Positions 42,341-52,168 of a stretch of 53,644 bases of DNA are shown here, piece by piece. The stretch's first letter is position 1, and each line of letters opens with the position of its first letter. Below the pieces are notes generated by a model that was given only the letters and a program-made list of their open reading frames with translations, searched no databases and was not told the origin of the DNA. This DNA is from Pseudomonadota bacterium (GTDB lineage: Bacteria; Pseudomonadota; Gammaproteobacteria; Burkholderiales; Methylophilaceae), in the NCBI GenBank assembly GCA_029569495.1, contig JAKQTB010000011.1:1-53644 (forward strand), read 5' to 3'. The position numbers and the translations under genes are program-made.

Positions 42341-43492
42341 TTAAGGGGTAGTAACAGCGTCTAGCTCATAAACAGGTTCTGATGCCTGCATCACCAGCGC
42401 GTATGACACGCGGTCAAACACACGGAACACCATGAGCAAGCCAACGCGTTCATCAGGTAACTTCACCATGCCAGGTTCGAGCACAATCTTGCCGCTTGGG
42501 TCTACAGGTTCTTTTTCAAAATTGACAATTTTTTTGCCGTCAGGGCCAGTGGTCACATCAAAATTAAGTTCCTTTAACTTGGGTTTTGATGGCGCGTTTT
42601 TGTTTTTTTGATACTCAGGGTCTTTAATCACGCGGCCATAACGATTAATTGCCAGCACATGCCCAACTTCAACGCCATCTGTACTGCCGCGGTTGAGGCT
42701 GACGATGCTTTGTGGGCCGCCCTCAGCCACGCCGCCATAAATATGCATGATGCGGCCAGTAATCAATGACTCTGGTGCGCGGGGAACAAAGTTGGTGGTC
42801 ACTTCATCACCACTCACCACTAACCGGTCTTTGGTGAAAATTTCTTCTTTTGCTTTTGTAATGTCTGCACTGGCTGGTTCGCCATATTTAGTAATTCTTG
42901 CGTTACCCAAGTAGTTTGCTTCAATGCCTAATACTTCTTTGGTGTCAGGGTCAACTAAGTTTTTACCCGGACGATACACAAACCAATCAAGGCCGTCGCC
43001 TTCATTCAGGTCATTAATGTAGACACGTGTGCCGGGACTTAACACCACGCGGTTGTCTTGGGCACCAATAATTCTGGGAGAAGTGGCCAGTTGGTCTTTT
43101 TCAATCACCAAAGGTTGATTTAAAAATGGGCTGATAACACTGAGCGGAATGGTTGAAATGGCTTCTTTATCGAGCGGTTCTTCCACGGCCCCCGGTTGCA
43201 GGGTGACGGTTTCACGTAATAAGCGCAATCTCGGGTTTTTACCGCTACGGTCAAGTACGACGACATCGCCAGGGTAAATAAGATGTGGGTTTTTGATTTC
43301 AGCGCGATTAAATTGCCAAACTTTTGGCCACAGCCAAGGGTCTTTCAGAAACTTGCCTGAAATGCCCCACAGGGTGTCACCTTTTTTAACGACATGTCGG
43401 TCTGGATGATTGTTATTTAATTGAACTTCCTGCGCATTCGCAGTCAAGCTTATGCAACAAAACATGAGCAGCGTTATAATATGACGAAACAT
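42341..43492 (-). CDS. LysM-domain secreted protein
   Basis: A 383-residue exported protein with signal peptide (FRHIITLLMFCCISLTANAQ) and one LysM domain (VVKKGDTLWGISGKFLKDPW, LIYPGDVVVL), followed by about 300 residues of beta-rich sequence common to beta-proteobacterial LysM proteins near dprA. The ATG at 43492 has a GAGG ribosome site and starts the signal peptide; longer in-frame starts seem false. It likely binds peptidoglycan. Confidence 0.88.
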   Translation of the reverse strand: MFRHIITLLMFCCISLTANAQEVQLNNNHPDRHVVKKGDTLWGISGKFLKDPWLWPKVWQFNRAEIKNPHLIYPGDVVVLDRSGKNPRLRLLRETVTLQPGAVEEPLDKEAISTIPLSVISPFLNQPLVIEKDQLATSPRIIGAQDNRVVLSPGTRVYINDLNEGDGLDWFVYRPGKNLVDPDTKEVLGIEANYLGNARITKYGEPASADITKAKEEIFTKDRLVVSGDEVTTNFVPRAPESLITGRIMHIYGGVAEGGPQSIVSLNRGSTDGVEVGHVLAINRYGRVIKDPEYQKNKNAPSKPKLKELNFDVTTGPDGKKIVNFEKEPVDPSGKIVLEPGMVKLPDERVGLLMVFRVFDRVSYALVMQASEPVYELDAVTTP

Positions 43493-43662
43493 ACTGAAGA
43501 CCTCAGTCGAAAATGCATTAAAAATAGGCGGTAAAAACACATGAACAAACCGCGAAACTACGTTAAATTTATCACGTAATCCTTTAAACAATCAAGCTTT
43601 TTTAAAAAATGCCTTGATTTTTTTGAACAAATTTACACTTTTTATCAAAATAAAGACACTTT

Positions 43663-44163
43663 ATGGCAGTTTTAAATATTTTAAATTATCCAGATCCGCG
43701 GCTGCACACGGTTGCCAAGCCTGTGAAAGAAGTGGATGCGAATATTCGGCGTTTAATTAATGATATGACTGAGACCATGTACGCAGCGCCCGGTATTGGC
43801 TTGGCAGCTACGCAAGTAAATCAGCATATCCAGTTGTTGATTATCGACACCAGCGAAACCAAAGACGCGTTGCAGGTATTTATCAATCCAAAAATCATCG
43901 AAAAAAACGGTGAACGTGCCTTTGAAGAAGGCTGTTTGTCTGTGCCTGGTGTATATGAAAGTGTGACAAGAGCTGAAACCGTTAAAGTTGAAGCCTTAAA
44001 CCGCCACGGTGAAAAATTCACTCTTCATGCTGAAGGGCTATTAAGTGTGTGTATTCAGCACGAAATGGACCATCTGTTGGGTAAGGTGTTTGTTGAATAT
44101 TTGTCACCGCTAAAACGCAGTCGCATCAAAAACAAAATGCTTAAATTAAGCCGTCAAAAATAA
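43663..44163 (+). CDS. def: Peptide deformylase
   Basis: A 166-residue metalloenzyme removing the formyl group from nascent proteins. All three motifs are present: [17 protein letters not shown] (metal Cys) and [12 protein letters not shown] (H-E-x-x-D-H). It starts the plus-strand def-fmt-htpX-rsmB series, divergent from the LysM gene. Confidence 0.97.
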   Translation: MAVLNILNYPDPRLHTVAKPVKEVDANIRRLINDMTETMYAAPGIGLAATQVNQHIQLLIIDTSETKDALQVFINPKIIEKNGERAFEEGCLSVPGVYESVTRAETVKVEALNRHGEKFTLHAEGLLSVCIQHEMDHLLGKVFVEYLSPLKRSRIKNKMLKLSRQK

Positions 44164-44183
44164 CAACCCAAAAGGCGCAACCA

Positions 44184-45107
44184 TTGAAGATTATATTTGC
44201 AGGCACTCCAGAGTTTGCCGTCCCAGCGCTTGCAGCGCTAATAGCGGCTGGGCACGAAATAGTGATGGTGCTCACCCAGCCAGACCGCCCCGCAGGGCGC
44301 GGCATGAAGTTGCAAGCAAGCCCTGTTAAGCAATTAGCTTTGCAACATCAGTTGCATGTTTTTCAGCCAGAAAGCTTAAAGCCCGCAGACGTGCAGGCGC
44401 AAATTGCTGCCACAGGGGCTGATGTCATGATTGTGGCTGCATATGGGCTGATTATTCCAACGTCCGTATTGCACATGCCCAAAAAGGGTTGCTATAACAT
44501 TCACGCCTCACTTTTACCACGTTGGCGCGGCGCGGCACCGATTCATCGCGCACTGCTGGCGGGGGACCATGAAACAGGTGTGACCATTATGGAAGTTGTA
44601 CCCGCGTTAGACGCAGGCGCGATGGTCAGCAAAGGTGTAATTCCGATTACAGAAAGCGACACCACCCAAACGTTGCACGATGCATTAGCACAGCTTGGCG
44701 CTGAGTTAATGGGTCAAGCCATGCAAAAATTAGCTGAAGATGGCGCGCTACCCAGCACACCGCAAGATGAGCGATTGGTCACTTACGCGCACAAGCTTGA
44801 AAAATCCGAAGCGGCCATTGATTGGCGTAAATCTGCGGTTGAAATTTCACGGCAAGTGCGCGGATTTAACCCTTTTCCTGTTGCTACCGCGCATTTGCGC
44901 GGAATGACATGTCGAATCTGGTTTGCAAATGCCGCAGCAGGCGATGGCGCGATTGGTGAAATACGCAACCTAGGCGAAACAATTAGCGTGGCATGCGGGC
45001 AAGGCGTTTTGCACATTTACGAGCTACAAATGCCGGGCGGCAAGCGCCAAAGTGCTAAAGTGTTTGCGCAATCGCAGCAACTCAAGGCGGGGGAATTTTT
45101 TAGTTAA
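44184..45107 (+). CDS. fmt: Methionyl-tRNA formyltransferase
   Basis: A 307-residue enzyme formylating initiator Met-tRNA. It shows IIFAGTPEFAVPALAAL, VMVLTQPDRPAGRGMKL and the catalytic NIHASLLPRWRGAAPI, with the C-terminal OB-like domain. The start is TTG at 44184; no ATG or GTG fits the conserved N-terminus. It follows def after 20 bases. Confidence 0.96.
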   Translation: MKIIFAGTPEFAVPALAALIAAGHEIVMVLTQPDRPAGRGMKLQASPVKQLALQHQLHVFQPESLKPADVQAQIAATGADVMIVAAYGLIIPTSVLHMPKKGCYNIHASLLPRWRGAAPIHRALLAGDHETGVTIMEVVPALDAGAMVSKGVIPITESDTTQTLHDALAQLGAELMGQAMQKLAEDGALPSTPQDERLVTYAHKLEKSEAAIDWRKSAVEISRQVRGFNPFPVATAHLRGMTCRIWFANAAAGDGAIGEIRNLGETISVACGQGVLHIYELQMPGGKRQSAKVFAQSQQLKAGEFFS

Positions 45108-45199
45108 ACTTTGTAATCTCAGCTGATTTTTTCTTGAATTTTTTGGCATTAAGCAGCATATTAGATAAGCACGTTTTTTAAAAGAATCAGGAGATGCTT

Positions 45200-46075
45200 A
45201 TGTTAGGCAATTGGATTAAAACTTTTGTACTCATGGCAGCCATCACCGCATTGTTTGGTGTGGTTGGTGCGGCATTAGGTGGCCAGGCGGGCATGCTGTT
45301 GGCATTGTTGTTTGCGGCGGCCATGAATGTATATGCCTATTGGTTTTCAGACAAAGCGGTGCTCAAAATGTATGGCGCACAAGAAGTTTCAGCAGAAAAC
45401 AATTATGGCGATGGTCAATTTACCAAGTACTACCATATGGTGAAGGAACTGGCTGAAAACGCCCAATTACCAATGCCAAAAGTCTATGTGATGAACGAAA
45501 CGCAGCCTAACGCCTTTGCAACAGGCCGCAATCCTGAACACGCTGCGGTTGCAGCAACGGTGGGCATCATGCGGGCTTTAAGTGAGCGCGAGTTACGCGG
45601 TGTGATGGCGCATGAACTTGCACACATTAAACATCGCGATACATTAATTTCAACCATTTCTGCCACCGTTGCGGGGGCGATTTCTTCACTTGCACAATTC
45701 GGTATGTTTTTTGGCGGCGCTAGAGGCGGTGATGGCGAGCGTAGCGGCAGCCCCATTGTAAGTATGTTGATGATGTTTTTGGCGCCAATGGCGGCCTCGC
45801 TTATTCAAATGGCGATTTCGAGAAGCCGTGAGTTTGAGGCTGACCGTGGCGGCGCAGAAATCAGTAAAGACCCGCAAGCGTTAGCCAGTGCTTTAGAGAA
45901 AATTCACAATTACGCACATCAAATTACCAATCAAACGGCAGAAGCACACCCCGAAACCGGGCAGATGATGATTATCAACCCATTATCAGGGGTGTCATTT
46001 GATAGTTTATTCAGTACGCACCCCAAAACCGAAGAGCGGGTAGCAAAGCTAAGAGCCATGGCAAATCATTTTTAA
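45200..46075 (+). CDS. htpX: Membrane protease HtpX
   Basis: A 291-residue zinc metalloprotease for membrane-protein quality control. The zinc site is [10 protein letters not shown] with the third ligand Glu in [11 protein letters not shown]. Membrane helices are at about 5-50 and 155-205. Of two in-frame ATGs, 45200 is preferred because AGGAG (45189-45193) directly abuts the one at 45194. Confidence 0.95.
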   Translation: MLGNWIKTFVLMAAITALFGVVGAALGGQAGMLLALLFAAAMNVYAYWFSDKAVLKMYGAQEVSAENNYGDGQFTKYYHMVKELAENAQLPMPKVYVMNETQPNAFATGRNPEHAAVAATVGIMRALSERELRGVMAHELAHIKHRDTLISTISATVAGAISSLAQFGMFFGGARGGDGERSGSPIVSMLMMFLAPMAASLIQMAISRSREFEADRGGAEISKDPQALASALEKIHNYAHQITNQTAEAHPETGQMMIINPLSGVSFDSLFSTHPKTEERVAKLRAMANHF

Positions 46076-46379
46076 TGCATTTGTGCTGAACAAGTGCATA
46101 TTTTTTGTTGAATATTGCAGCAAAAAATACTAACAAGATTTAGCTAAAATACGTGGTTTTTGGCCTTAATTAACTTGCAACCTTTTACGCTGCCCTGCGA
46201 GCCTTATAAATAAAGGCTCGCAGGGCAGCGTTTTTCTCTCGCAGTATGCAAGGTTAATTTTAATCAATTTTTAGGGTGTGAATAGCCGTGATGCGCGCGA
46301 TATTTTTATGCCGCTAGAAGTGTGGTTATCAAGTAAAATTCATGCTTAAAATTATCATGCCACTTCTAGAAAGTTTTCT
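46076..46379. other. Intergenic region between htpX and rsmB
   Basis: 304 bases without a gene. It holds repeat copy G (46177-46241). The remainder is AT-rich and no clear promoter or terminator was seen. Confidence 0.5.
46177..46241 (+). repeat. Palindromic intergenic repeat, copy G (perfect arms)
   Basis: Arms GCTGCCCTGCGAGCC (46189-46203) and GGCTCGCAGGGCAGC (46215-46229) are perfectly complementary. The loop TTATAAATAAA is in the opposite orientation to copies B and E. Flanks are GCAACCTTTT on the left and TTTTTCTCTCG on the right. The outermost GCTGC / GCAGC change is matched in both arms. Confidence 0.93.
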
Positions 46380-47684
46380 TTGTATATTTCACAACAAATT
46401 GCTGCAAATTCGGTAAATCAAGTGTTGTCCGGGCGCAATCTTACGCTCGCGCTACCAGCAGCCCTGGCGGTTTTTCCTAATGCCACGCCACAGCAACGCG
46501 GTGCGGCGCAGGATTTAAGTTACGGCACCTTGCGTTTTTATGGGGAGATTTCAGCGTATCTCTCGCAGCTGTTAGAAAAACCATTGACCGATAATCGCAT
46601 TGATGCGCTGTTGTTGGTGGCGATTTATCAATTGTTGCACGACAAAGCCGATGCGTTTACGGTGGTGAATCAGGCCGTGCAAGCAGTCAGCCAGTTAAAA
46701 AAGCCAGCAGCAAAACATTGGGCGAAAGGGTTGGTCAATGCGATTTTGCGTAATTTTTTACGCCAAAAAGACCATTTGGCAAAACAATTAACCACCAGTG
46801 AAGTGGCCACTTACTCTTATCCACAGTGGTGGATTAACAAGCTTAAACTACAATATCCAGACCATTGGCAAACAATGCTCACAGCAGGCAATCAGCATCC
46901 GCCCATGACGCTGCGCGTGAATACACAAAAAATCAATATGGATGATTATGTGCAGTTGTTAGTGCGCCAAAACTTAGATGCAAGTGCTATCGGCGCGCAA
47001 GCGGTGATTTTAACCAAGCCGCAAACAGTAGAAAAAGTGCCGGGATTTACCGATGGTATTGTTTCGGTGCAAGATTATGGCGCGCAACTGGCGGGTCATC
47101 TACTTGATGCAAAGCCCAATATGCGGGTGTTGGATGCCTGCTGCGCACCAGGCGGAAAAACCGGACATGTACTAGAATTGGTAGACGTGAAAATGACAGC
47201 GCTAGATAGTGACGAAGCGCGCCTAGAACGCGTGCAAAGCAATTTAAATCGGCTCAATCTGCAAGCTGATTTACGTGTGGGTGATGCCGCATCAACAGAC
47301 TGGTGGGATGGTATTGCCTTTGACAGAATTTTAGCCGACGTACCTTGCAGTGCGTCGGGCATCGTGCGGCGCCATGTGGATATTAAATGGTTGCGGCGTG
47401 AGGCAGATATCGCCTCTTTTTCGGCACAACAGGCCAAAATTCTGGCCAACTTATGGCAGATGTTGGCAAAGGGTGGTAAATTACTTTATGTAACCTGTTC
47501 TGTCTTTAATGAAGAAAATCAACAACAAGTGAATCAATTTCTACAGCAAAACGCCAATGCCATCCAACTGCCTTTTGTTTTACCAGCGCAGTATCCGCAG
47601 GCAGGTATGGTGCAGATGAATGGTCAGTTAATTCCAAACAATGCTCACGATGGTTTTTTCTATGCGCTTCTACAAAAAAATTAA
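46380..47684 (+). CDS. rsmB: 16S rRNA (cytosine-967-C5)-methyltransferase
   Basis: A 434-residue enzyme with the NusB-like N-terminal domain and a SAM-binding Rsm domain: VLDACCAPGGKTGHVLEL, the DVPCSASGIVRRHVDIKWLR motif and the catalytic Cys in VTCSVFNEENQ. The start is the TTG at 46380; an in-frame stop lies shortly upstream and no ATG fits. The 3' end overlaps the next gene. Confidence 0.93.
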   Translation: MYISQQIAANSVNQVLSGRNLTLALPAALAVFPNATPQQRGAAQDLSYGTLRFYGEISAYLSQLLEKPLTDNRIDALLLVAIYQLLHDKADAFTVVNQAVQAVSQLKKPAAKHWAKGLVNAILRNFLRQKDHLAKQLTTSEVATYSYPQWWINKLKLQYPDHWQTMLTAGNQHPPMTLRVNTQKINMDDYVQLLVRQNLDASAIGAQAVILTKPQTVEKVPGFTDGIVSVQDYGAQLAGHLLDAKPNMRVLDACCAPGGKTGHVLELVDVKMTALDSDEARLERVQSNLNRLNLQADLRVGDAASTDWWDGIAFDRILADVPCSASGIVRRHVDIKWLRREADIASFSAQQAKILANLWQMLAKGGKLLYVTCSVFNEENQQQVNQFLQQNANAIQLPFVLPAQYPQAGMVQMNGQLIPNNAHDGFFYALLQKN

Positions 47685-48267
47685 GCAACTTTTGTTTTTT
47701 TTCATGTGTGCGCTGATGGCGCAAAGTGCATATGCAAATAGTACAAGTTTAACGATTCGAACGGCCGAGCTTGTTGCCGTGGATGATGGGTATGTTTTAA
47801 ATGCCGATGTGGACATGAAATTTAGTGCAAAAGTCGAAGAAGCCATCAGCAAAGGCTTTGTATTGAATTTTTTGGTGGAGTTTCAACTCGCTAAGCCCAG
47901 AAAATATTGGTTTGACGATGAAGTCGTCACGGTAGTCCATGCGCTTGCACTGAGCTATCATGCGCTTTCGCGACAGTATTTAGTGACGCGTGGTGATCAG
48001 CAAAAAGCGTTTGTTCGGCTAGATGAAGCGCTGGATGATTTGTCAGATATCAGTGGCCTAAAAGTGTTAAAAAAATCTGAAGTTGACCTCGATGAAGCTT
48101 ATAAAGCCGCGATATTGATGCGGCTGGACACCAAAAAACTGCCGCAAGCCTTGCAGGGGGTAGCCAATGACGGGGATTGGGGAATGCGCTCGCAGCGCTT
48201 TGAGTGGGCACCAAATTTTACCCATCATCCTGCCAAAACTGAAATCAAGCTCGAGCTAGCGAAATAG
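47662..48267 (+). CDS. DUF4390 secreted protein
   Basis: A 201-residue protein with a signal peptide (LLFFFMCALMAQSAYA) and the DUF4390 domain (VLNADVDMKFSAKVEEAISK, then FVLNFLVEFQLAKPRKYW and LRLDEAL). The gene typically lies between rsmB and ntrY, as here. It starts inside rsmB (22-base overlap from the chosen ATG). Function is unknown; a link to the envelope sensing by NtrY is speculation. Confidence 0.82.
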   Translation: MRFYKKIKQLLFFFMCALMAQSAYANSTSLTIRTAELVAVDDGYVLNADVDMKFSAKVEEAISKGFVLNFLVEFQLAKPRKYWFDDEVVTVVHALALSYHALSRQYLVTRGDQQKAFVRLDEALDDLSDISGLKVLKKSEVDLDEAYKAAILMRLDTKKLPQALQGVANDGDWGMRSQRFEWAPNFTHHPAKTEIKLELAK

Positions 48268-48319
48268 ACCTGAAGAAATGAAACCGGTGAAATGAAATCC
48301 AGACCATGAAATCCACATC

Positions 48320-50584
48320 ATGAAATATGTCGCATTCATCAGCACGGTATTAGGCGCATTTTTGCTGTACTTGCTTTCAAACGCAAGTGCTAATACGGCT
48401 GCCTCGGGCGCCTATTACACACTGCTGGTGACACTCAATATTGTTTTGGCCATTTTTTTAGTGCTGGTGATTGGCTACCAAATTTGGCGAATATCCCGGC
48501 AAATTCGTAAGCGTGTTGTCGGTAGCCGCTTTACCCTGCGTTTGCTCACTAGTTTTGCCATGATGGCATTGATACCGGGCCTGATTGTGTATTTAGTCTC
48601 GGTGAATTTTTTAACGCGTTCAATTGAATCCTGGTTTAATGTAAAAGTAGAAGCAGCCCTTGAAGGTGGCTTGAACTTGGGTCGCACCGCCCTAGACATT
48701 ATGCTGGCAGACTTAAAAGAAAAAGGGGAAAGTATGGCGATAAGTCTTGCTTTTCAGCCTGATAAAGCCCGCTCCATTTTAAATGATCTGCGTGAAAAAA
48801 GCGGTATTGAGGATGTGACTTTGCTCACGGTACAAGGCAGAATTTTAGAGGTTTCCAGCAGTGATTCTGCGACTTTTTTACCTGAATTACCAAGTGTTGT
48901 ACAACTGCGGGCAGCACAAAAACATACGGTTAGCAGTGTAGAGCCCATCGGCAACAAAGGCCTTTATCTGCGCGTACTTACTCCGGTGAGCGGACAAACA
49001 CTGGTGGGCGATAAGCATATTTTACAGTTATTGCAGCCCGTGCCAAAGCAGCTCGCCACCACGGCGGAAAGTGTGCAAGATGTGTATCAGGATTATCAGC
49101 AACTATCGTTTAGCCGCGCGTCACTCAGAGAAGTATTTGCGCTTACGCTGACTTTAGTGATGATGCTTGCCATGTTGGGTGCGGTATCAATTGCCTTTGT
49201 ACTCAGCCGCCGATTATCGACACCGCTGACTGTGCTGGCAGAGGGCACCAAAGCGATTGCCAGCGGAGACTACAGTACCGTTTTACCCGCACATGGTAAA
49301 GATGAGCTTGGCGTATTAGTGCAATCATTCAACAGCATGACGCAACAACTGGGTGACGCAACAAAAGCGGCTGACAGTAACCGTGCCCGCGTAGAGGCGG
49401 CACGGCGTTACCTCGAGACGATACTCGCACACTTGTCTTCTGGCGTGCTGGCCCTTAATCAGCATGGCGAATTGCGTACATTTAATGAAGCTGCGATGCA
49501 TATTTTAGACGTGCCGCTTGCACCCTATGTGGGGTTTACGCCCGATAGAATTATTGAAAAACAGCCACGGCTAGCCATTTTCTTTCAAGAAATTGCGGCC
49601 GACCTTCAACAAGATAAAATAAGCGCTGACATGGCGATTAACGAACCTGAACTCAGCAAAAACACCACGAACCATCAGCCGCAAAAAGATGAAAAACAAA
49701 CGCAGATTGAGCTTTTGAATGCGCATGGCAAGCAAATTTTAACCTTGCGCGGCACGCCATTGCCCGATGGCGGCTATGTGGTCGTGTTTGATGATGCCAC
49801 GACCATGGTGCAGGCCCAGCGCGATGCAGCGTGGGGAGAAGTCGCGCGCCGTCTCGCGCACGAAATTAAAAATCCGCTCACGCCAATACAGCTTTCTGCC
49901 GAGCGCATGGCGCATAAGTTGCAAAATAAATTAGAAGGTGCAGACGCACAAATGCTAAAGCGGTCAACGGAAACCATTGTCAACCAAGTGGATGCAATGA
50001 AAAAAATGGTGAATGAATTCAGTGAGTATGCGCGTGCGCCTGCACCAAAAATGCAGCCTTTAAATTTGAATCAGTTGATAGAAGAAGTGGTTTCTTTTTA
50101 TGAGTTACCAAAAATTAAAGTACTGCTATCACTTGAAAAGCAAGCCTGTGATATTCAAGGGGATAGCACCATGCTTCGCCAAGTGATTCATAATTTATTG
50201 CAGAATGCGCAAGATGCGATGACCAACCATCCACATACAATGCCGCCCACTGCGCAAATTAAAGTGACAACCCATATTGAAGGTAATATGCTGCAATTAC
50301 GCGTGGAAGATAACGGCGCAGGCTTTCCTGCGGAGATGCTTTTGCATGCGTTTGAACCCTATATGACCACAAAACCGCATGGTACGGGTTTGGGGCTGGC
50401 GATTGTTAAAAAAATCGTTGAAGAACACAAAGGTAGTATTAAAATTGAAAACATCAAACCAAAAGTGGCGCATGATACGCATGATGATAAGGTAGAGCCT
50501 ATTTCTAATAACAGCCAAACAGGTGCCGTCGTGACCATCAGCATCCCGCTTTTGAAGCATCATGTTGGTAGCCGTTTACAATGA
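48320..50584 (+). CDS. ntrY: Sensor histidine kinase NtrY-type
   Basis: A 754-residue membrane kinase. Two membrane segments (about 5-55 and 70-92), then a periplasmic sensor region, a third helix (about 275-297), HAMP (SRRLSTPLTVLAEGTKAIAS), a PAS domain, a DHp helix with phospho-His in RLAHEIKNPLTPIQLSAERM (His514), and an ATPase with N, G1 and G2 boxes (NLLQNAQDAM, NGAGFPAEM, GTGLGLAIV). It pairs with ntrX downstream. The stimulus is unknown; nitrogen control is by family name only. Confidence 0.93.
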   Translation: MKYVAFISTVLGAFLLYLLSNASANTAASGAYYTLLVTLNIVLAIFLVLVIGYQIWRISRQIRKRVVGSRFTLRLLTSFAMMALIPGLIVYLVSVNFLTRSIESWFNVKVEAALEGGLNLGRTALDIMLADLKEKGESMAISLAFQPDKARSILNDLREKSGIEDVTLLTVQGRILEVSSSDSATFLPELPSVVQLRAAQKHTVSSVEPIGNKGLYLRVLTPVSGQTLVGDKHILQLLQPVPKQLATTAESVQDVYQDYQQLSFSRASLREVFALTLTLVMMLAMLGAVSIAFVLSRRLSTPLTVLAEGTKAIASGDYSTVLPAHGKDELGVLVQSFNSMTQQLGDATKAADSNRARVEAARRYLETILAHLSSGVLALNQHGELRTFNEAAMHILDVPLAPYVGFTPDRIIEKQPRLAIFFQEIAADLQQDKISADMAINEPELSKNTTNHQPQKDEKQTQIELLNAHGKQILTLRGTPLPDGGYVVVFDDATTMVQAQRDAAWGEVARRLAHEIKNPLTPIQLSAERMAHKLQNKLEGADAQMLKRSTETIVNQVDAMKKMVNEFSEYARAPAPKMQPLNLNQLIEEVVSFYELPKIKVLLSLEKQACDIQGDSTMLRQVIHNLLQNAQDAMTNHPHTMPPTAQIKVTTHIEGNMLQLRVEDNGAGFPAEMLLHAFEPYMTTKPHGTGLGLAIVKKIVEEHKGSIKIENIKPKVAHDTHDDKVEPISNNSQTGAVVTISIPLLKHHVGSRLQ

Positions 50585-50665
50585 CAACGCACTGGGATTA
50601 AAAATTAACGTATTGATTTGAAAACAGCTAAAGACAATAATAGAAGGCAACGATAGAAGACAACA

Positions 50666-52024
50666 ATGGCATCAAAAAACATATTAGTCGTCGATGACGA
50701 AATTGGCATTCGCGAATTATTGCGCGACATTTTGCAAGATGAAGGCTACCAAGTGCAACTCGCCGAAAATGCTGCCTCTGCCCGCGCCATACGCCTACAA
50801 GAGCGCCCAGATATTGTATTGCTGGATATTTGGATGCCTGATTGCGATGGCATCACACTCTTAAAAGAATGGGCAAACAACAGTTTGTTGACCATGCCAG
50901 TAGTCATGATGTCCGGGCACGGCACCATTGATACTGCGGTTGAAGCCACGCGCATTGGCGCTTTTGATTTTTTAGAAAAGCCTATTGCCCTGCAAAAACT
51001 ACTCAAAACGGTAGAATCTGCGCTCAAGCACAGTGAGCAGTTACCGAAATCTGAAATGAATTTGAGTAGCCTGGGTAAAAGCCCGATTATTAGTGCGCTA
51101 AAAGAGCGGTTAGATAAAATTGCCATGAGTGTGAGTCCAAGCCCAATGTTGCTCATTGGCCCGAAAGGTTGCGGTGCTGAGTTATGCGCACGCTATTTGC
51201 ACCAGCCCGGAAGTCCTTGGCTACAACTTACTGAATTTAATCAGCTAGCCACAGCACCCATTGAGATTTTAGAAGCCACACGTGACGGTGTAGTGTTTAT
51301 CAGTGAAGTGGCCGAGCTCAACAAAATTGAGCAAAAAGGCCTGTTATTGCTGATAACCAAAGCAGAAAAATACAGCACACGCGTGGTGTGCGGCACTAGC
51401 GAAAACTTGCCAAAACTTCAGGCTGAATCGCTGTTTGACCATAATTTATTGCAGCTACTTTCAGCGGTGTCGCTACGCGTTCCTGCTTTGGATGAACACA
51501 AAGAAGATATTCCTGATTTGGTGGTGGCAATCGCCAATTTACAACTTGAATTGGCCGACGTTGAATACCGAGAGTTTGATGTCGCTGCACTCAATGCGCT
51601 ACGCAATGCTGATTGGCCCGGTGATTTGGCGCAGTTAGATGCCGTGATTCGCAACCTGATTCAAACTAGTCTAGGTGAAAAAATTACGCTGGAAGACGTT
51701 AAAAGGGTGTTGACGCAATTTGAGCATCCCAAAGCCCTACCTGAAGAACAGCCATCTGATGCAACTGCGGTCAATCTTTTGGTAACCAACAACGCCTCTG
51801 TCACGCAGGATAAGAATGAAGCAAAAGCCGCTGAAAACCAAACATGGCAACCCAATTTCAATCAGCCGCTACGTGAAGCGCGTGATGAGTTTGAGCGAAT
51901 GTATATTCAGTATCACATGAAAAAAGTGAGCAACAACATGAGCAAGCTGGCAGAAATTGCTGGTTTGGAGCGCACGCACTTGTACCGCAAACTCAAGCAA
52001 TTGAGCATAAAAATTAAAAATTAG
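50666..52024 (+). CDS. ntrX: Response regulator NtrX-type with degenerate AAA+ domain
   Basis: A 452-residue regulator. The receiver domain has Asp10, Asp11, phospho-acceptor Asp54 (VLLDIWMPD) and Lys105, all intact. The central AAA+ domain is shortened and its Walker A reads GPKGCGAE without the catalytic Lys. No GAFTGA sigma-54 loop is seen. A Fis-type helix-turn-helix ends the protein (NNMSKLAEIAGLERTHLYRK). It probably binds DNA without sigma-54 ATPase activity. Confidence 0.9.
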   Translation: MASKNILVVDDEIGIRELLRDILQDEGYQVQLAENAASARAIRLQERPDIVLLDIWMPDCDGITLLKEWANNSLLTMPVVMMSGHGTIDTAVEATRIGAFDFLEKPIALQKLLKTVESALKHSEQLPKSEMNLSSLGKSPIISALKERLDKIAMSVSPSPMLLIGPKGCGAELCARYLHQPGSPWLQLTEFNQLATAPIEILEATRDGVVFISEVAELNKIEQKGLLLLITKAEKYSTRVVCGTSENLPKLQAESLFDHNLLQLLSAVSLRVPALDEHKEDIPDLVVAIANLQLELADVEYREFDVAALNALRNADWPGDLAQLDAVIRNLIQTSLGEKITLEDVKRVLTQFEHPKALPEEQPSDATAVNLLVTNNASVTQDKNEAKAAENQTWQPNFNQPLREARDEFERMYIQYHMKKVSNNMSKLAEIAGLERTHLYRKLKQLSIKIKN

Positions 52025-52045
52025 CACGGTAAAATATTGTGCTAA
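52021..52045 (+). terminator. Weak hairpin at the end of ntrX
   Basis: TTAGCAC (52021-52027) and GTGCTAA (52039-52045) form a 7-bp stem with an 11-base loop that includes the ntrX stop. No T run follows. Confidence 0.3.
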
Positions 52046-52072
52046 ATTGCCTTTAAAAACCTCATTTTTAAG

Positions 52073-52138
52073 CCCAACCTTTTTCGATGCTCTGCAAGCC
52101 TTATAAACAAAGGCTTGCAGAGCATTTATTTTTTCTCG
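52073..52138 (+). repeat. Palindromic intergenic repeat, copy H
   Basis: Arms are at 52086-52100 (GATGCTCTGCAAGCC) and 52112-52126 (GGCTTGCAGAGCATT). The loop TTATAAACAAA is in the flipped orientation. Flanks are CCCAACCTTTTTC on the left and ATTTTTTCTCG on the right. It lies between convergent ntrX and xthA. Confidence 0.93.
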
Positions 52139-52168
52139 TAAGTTTTTTGTGCGAGAAAAAAGACTTTT

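Noticed and set aside
43493-43591. Longer start for the LysM protein
   Set aside because: The internal ATG at 43492 has a ribosome site and begins a clear signal peptide; the upstream 33 residues would mask it.
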